Notes: generated by a model from the sequence alone, not told the origin. A stretch of 64,000 nucleotides of DNA from Rhizobium croatiense (GCF_019793465.1 NZ_JAILYJ010000002.1:434001-498000), one strand, 5' to 3'; numbered from the stretch's first letter, positions 9,197 to 18,452 are shown. Numbers and translations: made by a program.

Positions 9197-10160
9197 AGGC
9201 CGCAGCTCTTGAAATCGCCACGCGGCAGCCGGAGGCTACGAGCGCCTCGCCGGCGACGTCGAGGAACAGCCGGCGGAACCAGCGCGCCCGACCGTCCGCC
9301 TGATCGACCCGACGGTAAAGCATGGTCACCGGATCGACTGGCAGCGGCAGCGGCGGTTCGCAAATCGTCAGTCCATGCAACTGCGCCATGCAGCGGCCGA
9401 TCGATTCCGGCACGATGGCGATGGCGGGCATCGCCCGCAGCGCCGTCGGCAGGGCGGAAAAGCGCGGCACGGTCGCCACCACCCGGCGCCGATGGCCGGT
9501 GCGGCTGAGCGCGATGTCGATGCTGGTCGAGGCGTTGCCCTCGAAGGAGACGGTGACATGTGCGGCATCGGCGAGACCGTCAAGGCTCAGCGGCGCCTTC
9601 AGCTTGAGTTGAGCATCGTCGTAAATGCAGATCGAGGCCTGGTTGAACAGCGGCGCGCGGATGTGCCACGAGGCTGGTTCGTCGTGCACGGAAACGCTGA
9701 AATCGAAGACGCCCTCATCCAGCCGGCGGGCGGCATCGCGCTTTTCGGAAGCGATGCCGATCAGCCGGGCGCCCGGCGAAAGCTGCAGCAGGCGGGCGGC
9801 AAGCGGGCCGAAGAAGGCCGATTCGAGATTGTCGCACATGCCGATGCGGAACTCGCCGTGCCAGCTTGCCGGATCGAATTCGGCCTGCGGGCGGATGGCG
9901 CGTTCGATGCCCGACAGCGCGTCCTCGATTGCCGGAGCAATGGACAGGGCCCGTGGCGTCGGCTGCAGGCCGCGGCCGACACGCACGAACAATTCATCGT
10001 CCAGCGCCTCGCGCAGGCGGCGCAAGGCAGCCGACAGGCCGGGCTGCCCGAGCAGCAGCCGTTCTGCGGCGCGGCTGACATTGCGCTCCTGCATCAGCAC
10101 CGAAAAAGCCAGCAGCAGGTTGAGGTCGATCTTGCGCAGCGTGGCATCATTCATCATCAT
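9195..10160 (-). CDS. LysR family transcriptional regulator
   Basis: 321 residues: N-terminal LysR winged helix-turn-helix (about 8-67, LNLLLAFSVLMQERNVSRAAERL) and a periplasmic-binding-protein-like effector domain (about 98-305). Sequence style is of the NodD/SyrM/LeuO-like group (KIDLNLL start). The start is ATG ATG ATG, so residue 1 or 3 is equally possible. It is divergent from the MFS exporter at 10282 and very probably regulates it; the 121-base interval contains a CTAT-N9-ATAG dyad. Confidence 0.93.
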   Translation of the reverse strand: MMMNDATLRKIDLNLLLAFSVLMQERNVSRAAERLLLGQPGLSAALRRLREALDDELFVRVGRGLQPTPRALSIAPAIEDALSGIERAIRPQAEFDPASWHGEFRIGMCDNLESAFFGPLAARLLQLSPGARLIGIASEKRDAARRLDEGVFDFSVSVHDEPASWHIRAPLFNQASICIYDDAQLKLKAPLSLDGLADAAHVTVSFEGNASTSIDIALSRTGHRRRVVATVPRFSALPTALRAMPAIAIVPESIGRCMAQLHGLTICEPPLPLPVDPVTMLYRRVDQADGRARWFRRLFLDVAGEALVASGCRVAISRAAA

Positions 10161-10181
10161 CAGTAATACCTGGCATGGCTA

Positions 10182-10198
10182 CTATCAATTTGCAATAG
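10182..10198. promoter_or_regulatory. Candidate LysR-type operator
   Basis: A CTAT-N9-ATAG dyad with an AT-rich centre in the interval between the divergent LysR and MFS genes. LysR regulators usually bind such T-N11-A-like dyads near their own promoter. Supported only by position and symmetry. Confidence 0.35.
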
Positions 10199-10281
10199 GA
10201 TTGGAAGCTGTACATTTTCTCGTTCCCTGCCGCCCGGCAACCTCCCTCCGACGAGGCGGCAGCAAAGAAGGAACGATTTCG

Positions 10282-11682
10282 ATGACACTTTCCAAATCGA
10301 GAAGCGGAGCGGGGCTGGCTTTGCTGCTGCTCTGCACCGCCAATTTCCTCGACGCCATGGATGTCTCCACCATCGGTGTCGCGCTTCCCGCCATCCAGGC
10401 CGAACTCGGCATGGAGGCGACATCGCTGCAATGGGCCGTCAGCGCCTATGTGCTCGGCTATGGCGGCTTCCTGCTGCTCGGCGGCCGGGTCGCCGATGTC
10501 TTCGGCCATCGGCTCGTCTTCCTCTGGTCGCTGGCAATCTTTGCCGCCGCCAGCATCGCCGGCGGTTTCGTCGACAGCGGCCCGACCTTGATCGCCGCCC
10601 GCCTAGTCAAGGGCATCGCCGCCGCCTTCACCGCGCCCGCGGCGCTGGCGCTGCTGCTCTCCGTCTTCGGTGAAGGTACGGCGCGGGCAAAAGCGCTCGG
10701 GGTTTTCGCCTCCACCGGTGCGACCGGCTTCGTGCTCGGCATGGTGCTCGGCGGTGCGGCGACGATCGTCAACTGGCGGGCGACGCTGGTCATGGGTGCG
10801 CCCGTCGCCATCCTGACACTCGTCCTGGCGCCGTTGGCGCTGCCGGCCGATCCGAAAAGGACCGGACCACGGCCGGCATTCGACTGGGCCGGCGCACTGA
10901 CGATCACGCCCGGGCTGCTGCTCTTCGTCTTCGGCATCACCAATGCCGCGGCTGCCGGCTGGCAAGCCCTGCCGACCTGGGGTTCGCTCTTGGCGTCGCT
11001 GGTGCTGATCCTGCTCTTCCTCGCGGTCGAAGCACGCCATGCCGATCCGATGGTGCCGCTCGGCATGTTCCGCCGGGCGCGGCTGCGGCACGCCAATGCG
11101 ATCGCCGCCCTCTTCCAGGGCGCTTATGTCGGCTTCCAGTTCCTGGCGACGATCTATTATCAGAACGTCATCGGCTGGTCGGCCTTCACGACAGGCTTCT
11201 CCTTTGCCCTTGGCGGCGTCTTCGTGATGTTCCTGGCGCCGCGATTTGCGAGCCTGGCGCAAAACCGCGGCGCCACTGGGTTGATGGCGGCCGGTGTCGG
11301 CCTGCAGGCCTTCAGCTATATTTTCTGGGTGACGGCACTCGGACATGTCGACCCGATCCTGCTGGTGCTGGTCTCGCAGATCCTGCTCGGCCTCGGTTAT
11401 GCCATGACCTACCCTTCGGTGCAGGTCGCAGCCCTTTCCGATGTCGAGGACGACAAGTCGGGGCTCGCCTCCGGTCTGCTCTTCGCCTCCTTCCAGATTG
11501 GCGGCGGCATCGTGCTTGCGGCCGCTTCGGCGGTGTTCAGCGCCGCGCCGAATTTCGGCTGGGACCCGTATGTCGCCGGCGTCGCCTTCGTGGCGCTGCT
11601 TGCGATCGCCATCACCCTGGTTGCAGCCGCAGGTCCGAGGACATCGGCCGTCCGGAGGCCCACCTATCAGGCGGCGGAATGA
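10282..11682 (+). CDS. MFS drug exporter, DHA2-type (14 TM)
   Basis: 466 residues, hydrophobic throughout, with the LDAMDVSTIGVALPAIQ first helix (motif D1-like), LLGGRVADVFGHR (motif A) between helices 2 and 3, and a GFVLGMVLGG motif C in helix 5, all as in DHA2 multidrug exporters. Start at 10282 has AGAAGGAA upstream; the open frame further upstream is antisense to the LysR gene. Probably exports a toxic compound sensed by the divergent LysR protein. A strong terminator follows at 11690. Confidence 0.93.
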   Translation: MTLSKSRSGAGLALLLLCTANFLDAMDVSTIGVALPAIQAELGMEATSLQWAVSAYVLGYGGFLLLGGRVADVFGHRLVFLWSLAIFAAASIAGGFVDSGPTLIAARLVKGIAAAFTAPAALALLLSVFGEGTARAKALGVFASTGATGFVLGMVLGGAATIVNWRATLVMGAPVAILTLVLAPLALPADPKRTGPRPAFDWAGALTITPGLLLFVFGITNAAAAGWQALPTWGSLLASLVLILLFLAVEARHADPMVPLGMFRRARLRHANAIAALFQGAYVGFQFLATIYYQNVIGWSAFTTGFSFALGGVFVMFLAPRFASLAQNRGATGLMAAGVGLQAFSYIFWVTALGHVDPILLVLVSQILLGLGYAMTYPSVQVAALSDVEDDKSGLASGLLFASFQIGGGIVLAAASAVFSAAPNFGWDPYVAGVAFVALLAIAITLVAAAGPRTSAVRRPTYQAAE

Positions 11683-11689
11683 CCGTTGC

Positions 11690-11717
11690 GCCCGCACCCT
11701 TATCGGTGCGGGCTTTT
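11690..11717 (+). terminator. Rho-independent terminator after the MFS gene
   Basis: GCCCGCACC, six-base loop, GGTGCGGGC, then TTTT: a perfect 9-base stem beginning eight bases after the MFS stop. Confidence 0.85.
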
Positions 11718-11858
11718 CATAAGCAAAAACGAATATTCACAGCGAGAATCCCATTGCCTTGCCTCGGCGAAAGGCGCATGGTTTCGCCTCGGCAGGCATT
11801 GAACGGGCGCTGCCGACTGAGGGATTTGAATACCTTCGCCCCGACGAAAGGAGGACCG

Positions 11859-12176
11859 ATGTCTTCCACTTCCAAAAAGCCATACCTGACCTCGTCCGAT
11901 CTCGACATGCTTCAGTCCGTACTCGACAATGCGGGCTACGAGGCCAGGATCGCGATCGACGACGGCAAGGGCTGCAATGTCGCAGCGGTGCTGCTGATCA
12001 AGCTGTTTCAGGAGGGCGTAACGTCGCCCGCCATGCTTTCGCAGGCGCTCGAACACTACTTCGGCAAGCTGAAAGCGCCGCCGAAACCAGTCACTCCGGT
12101 TTACGACCGTTATGCGATCCAGGGATTGCCCAGCGACAGGCGCAAGACGAACCTCAAACCCGGCGCGCGAAGCTGA
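11859..12176 (+). CDS. Conserved hypothetical protein (105 aa)
   Basis: 105 residues, ATG 11859 with AAAGGAGG five bases upstream. The N-terminal two thirds are helical (YLTSSDLDMLQSVLDNAGY and the AAVLLIKLFQEG segment); the tail is basic and proline-rich with DRYAIQGLPSDRR. I recognise the pattern from uncharacterised rhizobial proteins but no function. A 48-residue gene follows after 38 bases, probably in the same transcript. Confidence 0.75.
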   Translation: MSSTSKKPYLTSSDLDMLQSVLDNAGYEARIAIDDGKGCNVAAVLLIKLFQEGVTSPAMLSQALEHYFGKLKAPPKPVTPVYDRYAIQGLPSDRRKTNLKPGARS

Positions 12177-12214
12177 AAACGCGCTTTGCATTCGTCTGAA
12201 CAGGAGATCGATCG

Positions 12215-12361
12215 ATGGCAAAAGGTCAGTTGAGAAGCAATCGCGAGGCTCGCAAACCGAAGAAGGACAAGCTGGCGCCGAAGATGGCCGGCACCTTCGC
12301 AGGCCAGATGAAAGCCGCGACCCAGGCCGCTCCGCACGGAAGCAGCGCGCCGAAGAAATAA
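12215..12361 (+). CDS. Conserved small basic protein (48 aa)
   Basis: 48 residues, strongly basic: MAKGQLRSNREARKPKKDK, then a KMAGTFAGQMKAA segment and a SAPKK end. CAGGAGA stands eight bases before the ATG. I recall nearly identical short proteins in many Rhizobiales, where their role is unknown; the lysine/arginine content would suit nucleic-acid or ribosome binding, but that is a guess. Sits just after the 105-residue gene. Confidence 0.72.
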   Translation: MAKGQLRSNREARKPKKDKLAPKMAGTFAGQMKAATQAAPHGSSAPKK

Positions 12362-12493
12362 GTTCGCATCGAGCTCTCGGGTGAATGGCGCCTCGCCGCC
12401 TCCATGACAAACGCAAGTCGGGATCGATTTGCGTAATGGGTGATGTACGGCTAAAAGCGGCAGCGCGTCCTGCCGGGACGCGCGCGATCAGCG

Positions 12494-13708
12494 ATGATCG
12501 TGTTTTCGAAAAAGCCGGAAGGTGCCACAGAGCATGACTCCTCTTCACATAATCAACCGCCTCGGCGATCCGTCGAGCGTCGCAGCCTTTTGCGACGATA
12601 TTTCGTGATCGAACGCGCGCACCGCTTCGAGAGCGAGGAAATCCGGCTTGCCGCCTTGGACGAGCCTTATGAAAATCCGCAGAAACCTGCGGCACCGTCA
12701 GCACTTTTCGCCGAAAAAGCCTGGTTGAAGATCCTTGCAGGATATCGCCAGCCGAGGGCCACACGCAGTGCCTTTGAACTGGCCGTCACAGCTATTCCCT
12801 TTGCGCTGTTCTGGGCCGCCGCATGGGCGGCCGTTCGTTACGGCTTTTTGCCGGGCCTGATCCTCGTCGTTCCGGCGGCCGCTTTCCTGCTCAGGCTGTT
12901 CATGATCCAGCATGATTGCGGCCACGGCTCATTTTTCGCCCGCCGCCGCCTCGACGACTGGGTCGGGCGCACGATCGGCATATTGACGCTGACGCCTTAC
13001 GACTACTGGCGTCGGGCGCATGCGGAACATCACGCCTCGGCCGGAAACCTCGACGAGCGCGGCGTCGGCGACATTGAGACACTGACGATCGCCGAGTATA
13101 ACGCGCGGTCCCGCCGGGGGCGGCTTGCCTACCGGCTCTACCGGCACCCAGCCGTCATGTTCGGGATCGGGCCGGCATGGCTGTTCATCTTCAAACAGCG
13201 CCTGCCCTTCGGCATGATGCGCTCCGGCCCCCTGCCCTGGATCTCGACCATGGCGACCAACATCGCCATCGCTCTGGCCGCCGCCTTATTGATCTGGGCG
13301 GGTGGGATCGTTCCCTTCCTGCTGGTCCACCTGCCGATCGTGCTTCTAGCGGGAGCCGCTGGCGTCTGGCTGTTCTATGTCCAGCACCAGTTCGAGGAAA
13401 CGCACTGGTCGAAGAAACCTGACTGGCAGTTCCAGCATGCGGCGCTTCACGGTGCCTCGCACTACGACCTGCCGCCGGTGCTACGCTGGATCACCGGCAA
13501 TATCGGCATCCACCATGTGCATCATCTGGCGAGCCGGGTGCCTTATTATCGGCTGCCGGAGGTGCTGAGGGACCATCCCGAGCTGGCCGATATCGGCCGC
13601 ATCACGCTCATGGAAAGCCTGCGCTGCGTCAAGCTGGTGCTCTGGGACGAACAGACGATGCGGCTGGTGTCGTTTCGTGACGTGGCCCGGCTCAGAGCCG
13701 CAAGCTAG
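12494..13708 (+). CDS. Membrane fatty acid desaturase
   Basis: 404 residues as drawn. Membrane desaturase with the three histidine boxes: HDCGH (about 140-144), HAEHH (about 176-180) and HHVHH (about 338-342), which bind the di-iron centre, plus two pairs of membrane spans (about 95-140 and 235-300). Resembles delta-12-type or related acyl-lipid desaturases, which introduce double bonds into membrane lipids. The first 60 residues are not family-like and no good ribosome site precedes ATG 12494, so the true start may be a downstream GTG or TTG (for example GTG 12606). Its stop overlaps a palindromic repeat. Confidence 0.9.
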   Translation: MIVFSKKPEGATEHDSSSHNQPPRRSVERRSLLRRYFVIERAHRFESEEIRLAALDEPYENPQKPAAPSALFAEKAWLKILAGYRQPRATRSAFELAVTAIPFALFWAAAWAAVRYGFLPGLILVVPAAAFLLRLFMIQHDCGHGSFFARRRLDDWVGRTIGILTLTPYDYWRRAHAEHHASAGNLDERGVGDIETLTIAEYNARSRRGRLAYRLYRHPAVMFGIGPAWLFIFKQRLPFGMMRSGPLPWISTMATNIAIALAAALLIWAGGIVPFLLVHLPIVLLAGAAGVWLFYVQHQFEETHWSKKPDWQFQHAALHGASHYDLPPVLRWITGNIGIHHVHHLASRVPYYRLPEVLRDHPELADIGRITLMESLRCVKLVLWDEQTMRLVSFRDVARLRAAS

Positions 13709-13820
13709 AGCATGATGCCGAAAAGTGTGAGCGGTTTTCGGGCGACATCATGCTCTAACTCTTTAATTTAGAACAGGATTCAGATTTTAGGCCGACCGGG
13801 CCTAAAATCATCCTGTTCTA
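13707..13820. repeat. Composite rhizobial palindromic element between convergent genes
   Basis: Two nested dyads. The first, 13707-13756, has AGAGCATGATG arms around GAAAAGTGTGAGCGGTTTTCG. The second, 13769-13820, has TAGAACAGGAT / ATCCTGTTCTA outer arms and ATTTTAGGCC / GGCCTAAAAT inner arms. Together they look like a mobile or REP-type intergenic repeat familiar from Rhizobium chromosomes, here lying between the ends of the desaturase and SDR genes, where it could terminate both. Confidence 0.85.
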
Positions 13821-13827
13821 AGGGCGC

Positions 13828-14742
13828 TCAGCGATAGCCGGTGACATCAGCCGGCTTGCCCGGCTCCTGCACTTCCACCATGTAGCGCCAGCAATCCGGC
13901 CGCGACCCGTCGATATCGTCGAAGCCATAGACCTTGGCCATGCCGCCGCTCGACAGCGACTGGCCGTTCCAGCGGGCGCGATCGGGATCGGCGGCGATGG
14001 CCGCCACCGCGCGGCCGACGAAGCGCGGCGTTTCGGAAATGGCAAAATGCGGCTGGACCTTCGTCGCCTCGCGCCAGTTTTCCTCGCCGACACCATAGGC
14101 ATCCAGCATCATTTCGGAGCGCAGCCAGCCGGGCGTGATCGCAACGGCGGTGGCGCCGTGCTTGGCCAGATCCTGCGCGTGCGCCCAGGCCATCCGGGTG
14201 ACACCGGTCTTGACGAGGTCATAGAAGGGCGAAAGCCGGTAGTGGGAGGCATTGTAGTCGGCCGTGCCGTCGGTCACCTCGACCAAGAGCCCGCCCGGCC
14301 GCTCGATCATCAGCGGCAGAGCGTAGTGGGCGGTAATCAGATGTGTTTCGATGCCGAGCCGGAGCATGCGCAGGCCCTTATCCAGCGAATGCTCCCAAAC
14401 GGATTTGTCCCATTCGAACAGCTTCTCGCCGCCCCAGATGTCGTTGACGAGAATATCGAGCTTTCCGGTTTCCGCCCGGATGCGTCCGACGAGCGCCTCG
14501 ACTTCATGGGCGACCAGATGATCGACCTGCACGGCAATGCCCCTGCCGCCCGCCGCCGTCACCAGCTCGGCCGTCTCCTCGATCGTCTCCTGCCTGGCAT
14601 ATTCGGATTGATGGGCGCGCGTCGTGCGCCCGGTCACATAAACCGTTGCGCCGGCGGCGCCAAGTTCCACCGCAATACCGCGGCCGGCGCCCCGCGTCGC
14701 ACCGGCCACCAAAGCCACTTTCTCCCGCAACTCCGCTGTCAT
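13828..14742 (-). CDS. Short-chain dehydrogenase/reductase (SDR)
   Basis: 304 residues. NAD(P)-binding GATRGAG at 14-20, an N-D-I-W-G-G replacement for the usual NNAG at about 100-105, and the catalytic pair Y174/K178 in SPFYDLVKTG. Similar to DHRS1-like SDR oxidoreductases. Substrate unknown. Divergent from the TetR-type regulator at 14833 with a 90-base interval holding a palindrome, so it is probably the regulated target. Confidence 0.92.
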   Translation of the reverse strand: MTAELREKVALVAGATRGAGRGIAVELGAAGATVYVTGRTTRAHQSEYARQETIEETAELVTAAGGRGIAVQVDHLVAHEVEALVGRIRAETGKLDILVNDIWGGEKLFEWDKSVWEHSLDKGLRMLRLGIETHLITAHYALPLMIERPGGLLVEVTDGTADYNASHYRLSPFYDLVKTGVTRMAWAHAQDLAKHGATAVAITPGWLRSEMMLDAYGVGEENWREATKVQPHFAISETPRFVGRAVAAIAADPDRARWNGQSLSSGGMAKVYGFDDIDGSRPDCWRYMVEVQEPGKPADVTGYR

Positions 14743-14787
14743 TTTGCCATCCTCCGCGTTAGAACCGAAAAACGCCTATTGTATATA

Positions 14788-14801
14788 AACGAATGCTCGT
14801 T
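14788..14801. promoter_or_regulatory. Candidate TetR operator
   Basis: AACGA-ATGC-TCGTT dyad in an AT-rich stretch between the divergent SDR and TetR genes. Size and position suit a TetR-family operator controlling both promoters. Confidence 0.5.
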
Positions 14802-14832
14802 CATAAATAAACTGAATGCAAGAGGAAAGTTC

Positions 14833-15393
14833 ATGCCGCGCCGCCGCACCCTATCCGATGAGCAGCTTCTCGCCATGGTGCTGGCGCTGATCCAGGCGGA
14901 AGGGCCGGACGCCGCGACCTTTGCGGCGGTGGCAAAGGCGAGCGGCCTTTCCGGCTCGACGCTGGTCCAGCGTTTTGCAACGAAGGCCGCGATGCTGCGT
15001 GCTGCGCTGCTCTATGCCTGGGACAGGCTGGATGCGCAGACAGAACGGCTTGCCGAGGCGGTTCCGAAAACACCCGATGGGGCCGTCGCCCTGCTCGTCG
15101 GCCTGTCGCAGGATTACGGCGACAATGTCGCCGCCTATGGCGAGGGACTGCTGCTGCTGCGCGAAGACTTCCGCGATCCGGTGCTGCGCGCCCGCGGCGC
15201 GGCCTGGGGAAAGGCGCTGACGGCGGCGATCGCAGGCTGTTTCGGATCGGCGCGAGCGCCGGAGACGATCGCCCGGCTGATGCTGGCGCAATGGCAGGGC
15301 TCGCTGACCTGGTGGGGTTTCGGCGCGGAAGGGCCGGTGGCCGCCTATGTGGAGACGGAACTGCGGCGTTTTCTCGCCGCGGTGCGAGCGTGA
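14833..15393 (+). CDS. TetR family transcriptional regulator
   Basis: 186 residues. N-terminal helix-turn-helix (about 8-52, LIQAEGPDAATFAAVAKASGLSGSTL split over the helices) with an all-helical C-terminal ligand domain. The ATG at 14833 follows GAGGAAAGTTC, a good ribosome site; a longer frame upstream is antisense to the SDR gene. Likely represses itself and the divergent SDR gene. The stop is only six bases from the end of the convergent YcgN gene. Confidence 0.88.
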   Translation: MPRRRTLSDEQLLAMVLALIQAEGPDAATFAAVAKASGLSGSTLVQRFATKAAMLRAALLYAWDRLDAQTERLAEAVPKTPDGAVALLVGLSQDYGDNVAAYGEGLLLLREDFRDPVLRARGAAWGKALTAAIAGCFGSARAPETIARLMLAQWQGSLTWWGFGAEGPVAAYVETELRRFLAAVRA

Positions 15394-15399
15394 ACCCGC

Positions 15400-15876
15400 T
15401 TACGCCTCTTCCTCGTCCTTCGCCTCGCCGACGGTCAGCGGCCAGTCGACGACGTAATCCTCGAGATCCTCTATATCGATCTCGGTTTCGCTGATCGTGC
15501 GGCCGCGGGCGGAAATGCCGGCGGCATGCACCGTTTCGGGGTCACCGGAGACGAGCGGATGCCACCAGTAGAGATCGCGGCCCTCGTTGATCAGCCGGTA
15601 GCCGCAGGTCGGCGGCAGCCAGGCGATTTCGGGCACGTTCTCCTTGGTCAGCTGCACGCAGTCCGGCACGAAATCCCAGCGGTTCTCATAGCTCGAGCAG
15701 CGGCAGCTCTGCCTGTCGAGCAGCTTGCAGCTGACCGAGGTGAAATAGATATCGCCGCTATCCCATTCCTCGATCTTGTTGAGACAACAGAGGCCGCAGC
15801 CGTCGCAAAGGCTTTCCCATTCGGCGGCGGTCATTTCGGCCAGCGTCTTGGTCTTCCAGAAGGGCAGATCGTTCAT
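15400..15876 (-). CDS. YcgN/YkgJ-type cysteine cluster protein (UPF0260)
   Basis: 158 residues with the UPF0260 cysteine pattern: C24, C27, C30, C31, then C50, C58, C60, C73 and C91 ([24 protein letters not shown]). Such clusters bind zinc or an iron-sulphur centre; the cellular role of the family is not established. N-terminus [11 protein letters not shown] is family-typical. Length matches E. coli YcgN. Ends in an acidic tail. Confidence 0.92.
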   Translation of the reverse strand: MNDLPFWKTKTLAEMTAAEWESLCDGCGLCCLNKIEEWDSGDIYFTSVSCKLLDRQSCRCSSYENRWDFVPDCVQLTKENVPEIAWLPPTCGYRLINEGRDLYWWHPLVSGDPETVHAAGISARGRTISETEIDIEDLEDYVVDWPLTVGEAKDEEEA

Positions 15877-16070
15877 CGTTCGTTTCTTGCAACAGCGGCC
15901 GCAAATTCGCGTGACCGCCGCTCTACTCTCTTGTTATCCGCCACAAAATCAATCAATTCTTCAGCATGCTCCTGGTAGCGGAGAGCTTTTCGGGCCCATC
16001 GGGCCTCGCGCTTTCGTCGCTTTCCGGCGGCCGGACATGAAGCAAGCGCGATCAGGCGGGAATACAGGAC

Positions 16071-18254
16071 GTGCAGGATCCGGACAACCCTGAAAAAGGG
16101 CCAGAAAAAGGGGCAGAAAAGCAGACCGCGGACGCCGGCAGGCGGCCGGCGAAGAGCCGTCACATTCTGCTGCGCATCGATTCCTGGATCGATTCGACCG
16201 TCTGGAACGCCGGCTTCCGCGCCGCCGAGATCTGGGAAGACACCACCATCTTCTTTCGCCGTTTCCGCGTGCGCGGCTGGAAGCGCGTGGTCTTCGAACT
16301 GGCGGGCGAAGGTCTGACCCTCGGCACGGTCGGCGCGGTGCTGATGCTGGTGCTTGCCCAGCCGGCCTTCGAAGCGACCAAGGAGGACTGGCGCAACCGC
16401 GGCGATTTCGCCGTCACCTTCACCGACCGCTACGGCAACGTCATCGGCCATCGCGGCGTCATCCACCAGAATTCCGTGCCGATCGACGAACTGCCGGATT
16501 CGCTGATCAAATCGGTGCTCGCCACCGAAGACCGGCGCTTCTTCGACCATTTCGGCATCGACGCCATCGGTCTCTTCCGCGCCATGGTCACCAACGCCCA
16601 GGCCGGCGAAGTCGTGCAGGGCGGCTCGACGCTGACCCAGCAGCTCGCCAAGAACCTCTTCCTCTCCAACGAGCGCTCGATCGACCGCAAGGTCACCGAA
16701 GCTTTCCTGGCGCTCTGGCTCGAGACCAACCTCTCCAAGAAGGAAATCCTCTCCACCTATCTCGACCGCGCCTATATGGGCGGCGGCACCTTCGGCGCGG
16801 CGGCAGCGGCGCAATTCTATTTCGGCAAGAACATCACCGACGTGAACCTCGCCGAATCCGCCATGCTGGCCGGCCTGTTCAAGGCGCCGGCCAAATATGC
16901 GCCGCATGTCAACCTGCCGGCAGCCCGCGCGCGCGCCAACGAGGTGCTGACCAATCTCGTGCAAAGCGGGCTGATGACCGAGGGCCAGGTGATCGCCGCC
17001 CGGCGCAGTCCGGCCAACGTCGTCGACCGCAACGAGGTGGAATCACCGGATTTCTTCCTCGACTGGGCTTTCGACGAGGTGCAGCGGCTTTCGCCGCGCT
17101 TCCACCAGCATTCGCTGATCGTGCGCACGACGATCGACATGGGTATCCAGAAGGCGGCGGAGGATTCGGTCGAAACGTCGCTGCGCGAATATGGCGAGGC
17201 CTACCACGCCAAGCAGGGCGCCCTGGTGATGATCGAGAACGGCGGCGCCGTGCGCGCCATGGTCGGCGGGCGCGATTACGGCGAAAGCCAGTTCAACCGC
17301 GCCACCAGGGCGCTGCGCCAGCCGGGCTCCTCCTTCAAGGTCTATACCTATGCCTTGGCGATGGAGAGCGGGATGACGCCGCAGACGACGATCGTCGACG
17401 CGCCGATCTACTGGGGCAACTGGAGCCCCCACAATTACGCCAACCGCTATGTCGGCCGCATCACGCTCGAGACCGCGATCGCCCAGTCGATCAACACCGT
17501 GCCGGTGCGGCTCGCCAAGGAGAAGCTCGGCATCCAGCCGATCCGGGCGATGGCGAAAAACCTCGGTGTCGAAACGCCGATCCGCGACGACGTCACCATC
17601 CCGATCGGCACCTCCGAAGTGACCGTGCTCGACCAGGCGACAGCCTATGCCACCTTCCCGGCCGGCGGCTATCAGTCGCGCCGCCACGGCATCAGCCAGA
17701 TCCTCGATTACGAGGGCGATGTGCTCTATGATTTCGACCGTGACGAGCCGGCGCCCAAACGCGTGCTGTCCGAACAGGCCGATGCCTATATGAACCAGAT
17801 GCTCTCGCGCGTGCCTTATGTCGGAACCGCGCGCAAGGCGGCTCTCGACAACGGCGTTTTGACCGCCGGCAAGACCGGCACGACCCAGGCCTATCGCGAC
17901 GCCTGGTTCGTCGGTTTCACCGGCAACTACACCTGCGCCGTCTGGTTCGGCAATGACGACTACACCTCGACCAACGAGATGACCGGCGGCTCGCTGCCGG
18001 CAATGACCTTCAAGCGGGCCATGGACTACGCCCATCAGGGTGTGACGCTGCGGGCCATCCCCGGCGTCGAAAATCCTCCGCCCTCGGAGAAGGATGTCGC
18101 CAAGACCGCCACCGCCAAACCGCAGGACGGATTGCCGCAGCTCATCCGGCCGCGCATGCTCTCGGTGCAATCGACGAATATCCTGAAAGACCTCGGCAAA
18201 AAGCTGAAGGACGCCGCCCCGCTCACGCCGCAGAAGGTGGCGAGCGCCGAGTAG
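16071..18254 (+). CDS. Bifunctional penicillin-binding protein 1A
   Basis: 727 residues. Cytoplasmic tail (1-75), one membrane anchor (about 78-98), glycosyltransferase family 51 domain (about 125-300; catalytic glutamate E153 in ATEDRRFFDH, GGSTLTQQLAKN near 184-195) and a transpeptidase domain with SSFK at 420-423, SIN at 473-475 and KTGT at 601-604. It polymerises and cross-links peptidoglycan in the periplasm. GTG start at 16071 is the only start that gives a short tail before the anchor. This is a class A PBP of the shorter rhizobial PBP1A/1C-like type (no large OB insert evident). Followed by an intergenic palindromic repeat. Confidence 0.95.
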   Translation: MQDPDNPEKGPEKGAEKQTADAGRRPAKSRHILLRIDSWIDSTVWNAGFRAAEIWEDTTIFFRRFRVRGWKRVVFELAGEGLTLGTVGAVLMLVLAQPAFEATKEDWRNRGDFAVTFTDRYGNVIGHRGVIHQNSVPIDELPDSLIKSVLATEDRRFFDHFGIDAIGLFRAMVTNAQAGEVVQGGSTLTQQLAKNLFLSNERSIDRKVTEAFLALWLETNLSKKEILSTYLDRAYMGGGTFGAAAAAQFYFGKNITDVNLAESAMLAGLFKAPAKYAPHVNLPAARARANEVLTNLVQSGLMTEGQVIAARRSPANVVDRNEVESPDFFLDWAFDEVQRLSPRFHQHSLIVRTTIDMGIQKAAEDSVETSLREYGEAYHAKQGALVMIENGGAVRAMVGGRDYGESQFNRATRALRQPGSSFKVYTYALAMESGMTPQTTIVDAPIYWGNWSPHNYANRYVGRITLETAIAQSINTVPVRLAKEKLGIQPIRAMAKNLGVETPIRDDVTIPIGTSEVTVLDQATAYATFPAGGYQSRRHGISQILDYEGDVLYDFDRDEPAPKRVLSEQADAYMNQMLSRVPYVGTARKAALDNGVLTAGKTGTTQAYRDAWFVGFTGNYTCAVWFGNDDYTSTNEMTGGSLPAMTFKRAMDYAHQGVTLRAIPGVENPPPSEKDVAKTATAKPQDGLPQLIRPRMLSVQSTNILKDLGKKLKDAAPLTPQKVASAE

Positions 18255-18280
18255 CCAGACCCAGGAGATCGGCGAAACCA

Positions 18281-18452
18281 GCCCCTCATCCGGCTGCCGC
18301 CACCGACCGGGGTCGAGCCACGGGTCTCGACCCGTCCTTCGGACCCCGGTAAACGGGGCGAAGGGACCTAGCCGCAACCTCTCCGTCCCCACCGGCCTCT
18401 CGCAGGGCACGTCCCCTCGCCCGTTTACGGGGAGAGGGTTAGGGTGAGGGGC
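18281..18452. repeat. Large imperfect inverted repeat in intergenic DNA
   Basis: Outer ends GCCCCTCATC and AGGGTGAGGGGC are near-inverse. Inside, 18344-18367 (CCCCGGTAAACGGGGCG...) pairs with 18411-18432 (GTCCCCTCGCCCGTTTACGGGG). The 316-base gap 18255-18570 has no gene and is mostly this element. It resembles the 'CCCTCACCCTAACCCTCTCCCC' class of dispersed repeats common in proteobacterial intergenic regions. Confidence 0.7.

Noticed and set aside
17043-18410. 455-codon minus-strand frame
   Set aside because: Antisense to PBP1A, which has all motifs.
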